DNA from: Rhizobium sp. Q54
GTDB taxonomy: Bacteria; Pseudomonadota; Alphaproteobacteria; Micropepsales; Micropepsaceae
Assembly (NCBI GenBank): GCA_945882615.1
Contig: CAMCWK010000017.1
Span: 1 to 63,365, forward strand
DNA length: 63,365 nucleotides
Direction of reading: 5' to 3'
The notes beneath the pieces were generated by a model. The model searched no databases and was not told the DNA's origin. It was given only the letters and a program-made list of their open reading frames with translations. This document shows, one piece after another, positions 61,114 to 63,365 of this stretch; the stretch's first letter is position 1; each line of letters starts with the position of its first letter. The position numbers and the translations under genes are program-made.

Positions 61114-61408
61114 GCGGATTTTTTGTCTTCTGGCTTTTTGAGAAAGGGCGCGCAATTTCACACAAAGTTCCGCTTCCCACAATTGCCACCTTTGGCCGCC
61201 GTTTGCGTGACAAATAGGCACTTTCGGCAACTGCCAGACGCATCACGGCGCTTATGCGCGGCTAAAGCGCGCGGAATTTAACGCTCCTCTCATCAAGATT
61301 GAAAAAGCCCTAATAACCCCGTGGCGAGATGTGGCTGAGATGGGTCTAAACGCAACTGGACATTTAGGAATTGTCGCTAAGACAAAGCATATTTTGGTAT
61401 TTCGCGAC

Positions 61409-62761
61409 ATGCCGCCTCTGATCGATCCCCTGCAGAAACACGGCCGCAGCCGATCCGGCCTTGCGGTCGCGCTGGCGTTTTTTGTCGCCGGCCTGGTGAT
61501 CGGTCTGGGGCTGGTATCCAATCTGGGCGGCCAGTTCGTCGCCGGACTGATCATTCTGGCAGTGCTGTCCTTCGGACTGTTGCTGCTGGCGCGGGTGGCG
61601 CAAAATACGCGCCTGCGCGTCACCGCTGGTGAAGCCAGCTACCGCGCCTTTTTCGATCACGCGGTGGATGGCATCTTCCGCACCACGCCTAATGGTCATT
61701 ATCTGGCGGTCAACCAGGCGCTGGCCGACATCTATGGCTATCCCACTCCGGAAGGCTTGATCGCCGGCCTGACCGACATCAGCGCCCAGCTCTATGTCCA
61801 ACCCGGCCGCCGCGAGGAATTCCGCGCCCTGATGCAGGCCAATGACATGGTGACGGATTTTGTTTCGGAAATTCATCACCGCTCGGGCAGCCGCATCTGG
61901 ATTTCGGAAAATGCCCGCGCCGTGCGCGACTGGTCCGGTCAATTGCTTTGCTATGAAGGTACCGTCGAGGACGTCACCGAAAAGTTCGAGCAGGATCGGG
62001 CATTGCGTGCCGCGCTGCGTCAGGCGGAAATCGCCAACAAAATGAAGGCGGCCTTCCTGGCAGCCATGAGCCACGAACTGAAAACCCCGTTGAACGCGGT
62101 GCTGGGATTTTCCGAAATCATCCGCGACGAGGTGCTGGGTCCGGTGGGACATGATGCCTATCGCGACTATGCCGGCGATATTCACAAGAGCGGCGCGCGG
62201 CTGCTGGCCGTTATCAACGACGTGCTCGATGTTTCGCGGCTGGAAGGCGGTCTGCTGACCATCGATGCGCGGTCCGAGAATGTGATGGATGTGGCCGAAC
62301 AGGCGGTCAAGCTGGCGCAGGGCGTTACCCAGGACCAGCGCAAGATTGAGATCGATGTGCCGGCTGACATGCCGTCGCTGCTGGTGGATCCGCGCCGTCT
62401 GGCGCAGGCGCTGGGCAATCTGCTGGCCAATGCGCTCAAGTTCACGCCCGAGACCGGGCAGGTGCGCTTCGCCGCTTCCCGGTCCGCGGATGGCGGCGCG
62501 CTGCTGACGGTGGCGGACAGCGGCATCGGCATGGCGGAGGAAACCATTGCCGCGGCGCTGGAGCCGTTCCGTCAGGTCGACAACAGCCTGGCGCGCCGTT
62601 TTGAAGGCACTGGCCTGGGCCTGTCGATCGCCAAGGCGCTGGCGGAACTACATGGCGGCTCCTTGTCGGTCCAGAGCGCGGTGGGCGAGGGCACCACAGT
62701 GACCATGGTCCTGCCGCCGACGCGGGTCTGCGCCCAGACCGGCGCCGCCAAGGTCGCCTGA
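61409..62761 (+). CDS. PAS-domain sensor histidine kinase, DivJ/PleC-like
   Basis: A 450-residue kinase. Two transmembrane helices (about 19-40 and 42-62: VALAFFVAGLVIGLGLV, VAGLIILAVLSFGLLLL), a PAS domain (70-190, RAFFDHAVDGIFRTTPNG ... GTVEDVTEKFEQ), then the HisKA box SHELKTPLNAVLGFSEI and the HATPase: NLLANALKFTP, VADSGIGMAEETI, GTGLGLSIAKALAELHGG. The H-box and the following EVLGPVGHDAYRDYAGDIH resemble the DivJ/PleC/PdhS kinases that act on DivK. A GTG at 61331 would add 26 residues; neither start has a strong SD. Confidence 0.88.
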   Translation: MPPLIDPLQKHGRSRSGLAVALAFFVAGLVIGLGLVSNLGGQFVAGLIILAVLSFGLLLLARVAQNTRLRVTAGEASYRAFFDHAVDGIFRTTPNGHYLAVNQALADIYGYPTPEGLIAGLTDISAQLYVQPGRREEFRALMQANDMVTDFVSEIHHRSGSRIWISENARAVRDWSGQLLCYEGTVEDVTEKFEQDRALRAALRQAEIANKMKAAFLAAMSHELKTPLNAVLGFSEIIRDEVLGPVGHDAYRDYAGDIHKSGARLLAVINDVLDVSRLEGGLLTIDARSENVMDVAEQAVKLAQGVTQDQRKIEIDVPADMPSLLVDPRRLAQALGNLLANALKFTPETGQVRFAASRSADGGALLTVADSGIGMAEETIAAALEPFRQVDNSLARRFEGTGLGLSIAKALAELHGGSLSVQSAVGEGTTVTMVLPPTRVCAQTGAAKVA

Positions 62762-62818
62762 TCGGCCCTTTGGCTTTTTTGTTTGTGCCGGATGCGGGCC
62801 AAGGGGTACATCCCCGCC

Positions 62819-63365
62819 ATGTCAGCGCATCCTTCCGCATTGGTGCTGTTTTCGGGTGGCCAGGATTCCACCGTCTGCCTGGCCTGGGCGCTGTCGCGCT
62901 TTGACCGGGTGGAGACGGTTGGATTTGACTATGGCCAGCGTCATGCCAGCGAGTTGGCGGCGCGGCCCCGAATCCTTTCGAAAATCCGGGACTCCTTTCC
63001 CGCGCTGGCGCCGCGCCTGGGCGAAGATCATCTGCTGCCGCTGGATGTGCTCAAAGTGATCGGCGGCAGCGCGTTGACCGATGATTTGAAGATCGAGATG
63101 GGCGCGGGCGGCCTTCCCACCAGCTTCGTGCCCGGGCGCAATGTGATGTTCCTCACCGCCGCGGCCGCTCTGGGGTATCGCCGCGGCATCGCCGATCTGG
63201 TGGGCGGCATGTGCGAAACCGATTATTCCGGCTATCCCGATTGCCGTGCCGAAACCATCGAGGCGACGGCCCGGGCGCTTTCGCTGGGCCTGGCGCGGGA
63301 TGTGCGGGTGCATACCCCGCTAATGGCGTTGGACAAGGCGGCCACCTGGAAGCTTGCGGAAGATC
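62819..63365 (+). CDS. queC: 7-cyano-7-deazaguanine synthase QueC, N-terminal part
   Basis: The gene runs off the right edge; 182 codons are seen. PP-loop ATPase motif [14 protein letters not shown] at residues 12-25; [24 protein letters not shown] and [13 protein letters not shown] are typical of QueC. It converts 7-carboxy-7-deazaguanine to preQ0, the precursor of queuosine. The zinc cysteines near the end are outside the window. No preQ1 riboswitch was recognised upstream. Confidence 0.95.
   Translation, partial: MSAHPSALVLFSGGQDSTVCLAWALSRFDRVETVGFDYGQRHASELAARPRILSKIRDSFPALAPRLGEDHLLPLDVLKVIGGSALTDDLKIEMGAGGLPTSFVPGRNVMFLTAAAALGYRRGIADLVGGMCETDYSGYPDCRAETIEATARALSLGLARDVRVHTPLMALDKAATWKLAED

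Noticed and set aside
62762..62818. preQ1 riboswitch before queC
   Set aside because: The 57-base gap is too short and lacks the aptamer pattern; only a GC-rich leader is seen.

Overview
This GC-rich 63.4 kb window is chromosomal DNA from an alphaproteobacterium. The evidence is a divK–pleD pair, a CcrM-type GANTC methyltransferase next to rnhB, the smc–dsbA–DUF721–mutY neighbourhood, the split F0 ATP synthase operon with b and b' subunits, and a nadABC cluster beside an NrtR-type regulator. It looks most like Caulobacterales or a nearby lineage; species cannot be named from sequence alone. No rRNA, tRNA, CRISPR array, transposase or phage gene was recognised, and there is no gene-free stretch longer than about 300 bases.

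Layout. 1-1317: 3' end of clpA, then a DUF6152/DUF6644 pair. 1405-6382 (minus): DUF3572, ROK kinase, dinB, RidA, acyltransferase, HIT and ABM proteins. 6493-8241 (plus): divK-pleD, the switch linking cell-cycle phosphorelay to c-di-GMP. 8457-11920 (minus): erpA, hydrolase, xthA, a small secreted protein and a FrnE-like oxidoreductase. 11968-16769 (plus): dgt, SPOR protein, nagZ, scpA, scpB. 16914-18577 (minus): SRPBCC-like protein and rnd, divergent from aspS. 20614-23008 (minus): atpI-B-E-b'-b. 23205-28653 (minus): DUF721/DciA, two DsbA-like proteins, smc. 28652-32153: mutY, an AT-rich membrane-protein gene, ccrM, rnhB. 32182-34497 (minus): an ECF sigma factor cluster and a radical SAM protein. 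34666-38335 (plus): an isochorismatase-like hydrolase, two Tat-exported ThuA-like proteins and a glycosyltransferase. 38443-41082 (minus): a lytic transglycosylase with an in-frame stop, and a uracil-DNA glycosylase. 41151-54531: ETF-QO, TPR lipoprotein, ispE, ispB (minus), DUF2007, methyltransferase, glyQS, ppdK and a cell-wall hydrolase. 54533-61113 (minus): TauE, HD protein, phosphatase, NrtR and nadA-nadB-nadC. 61409-63365 (plus): a PAS histidine kinase and the start of queC.

Most of the genes are housekeeping. The unusual signals are structural. A palindromic dispersed repeat of exactly 43 codons sits in frame inside mutY, and an unrelated palindromic repeat sits in frame in dgt, resembling the coding palindromes known from Rickettsia. 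Seven GANTC sites lie within 78 bp between rnhB and ccrM, several exactly 10 bp apart. The 3' ends of pleD and of a thuA-like gene are each followed by a displaced second copy; the pleD copy differs only at synonymous positions. The lytic transglycosylase has an in-frame TAG followed by 47 codons that still look like the family's C-terminus. A 30-bp tandem repeat lies inside the NAD regulator nrtR.
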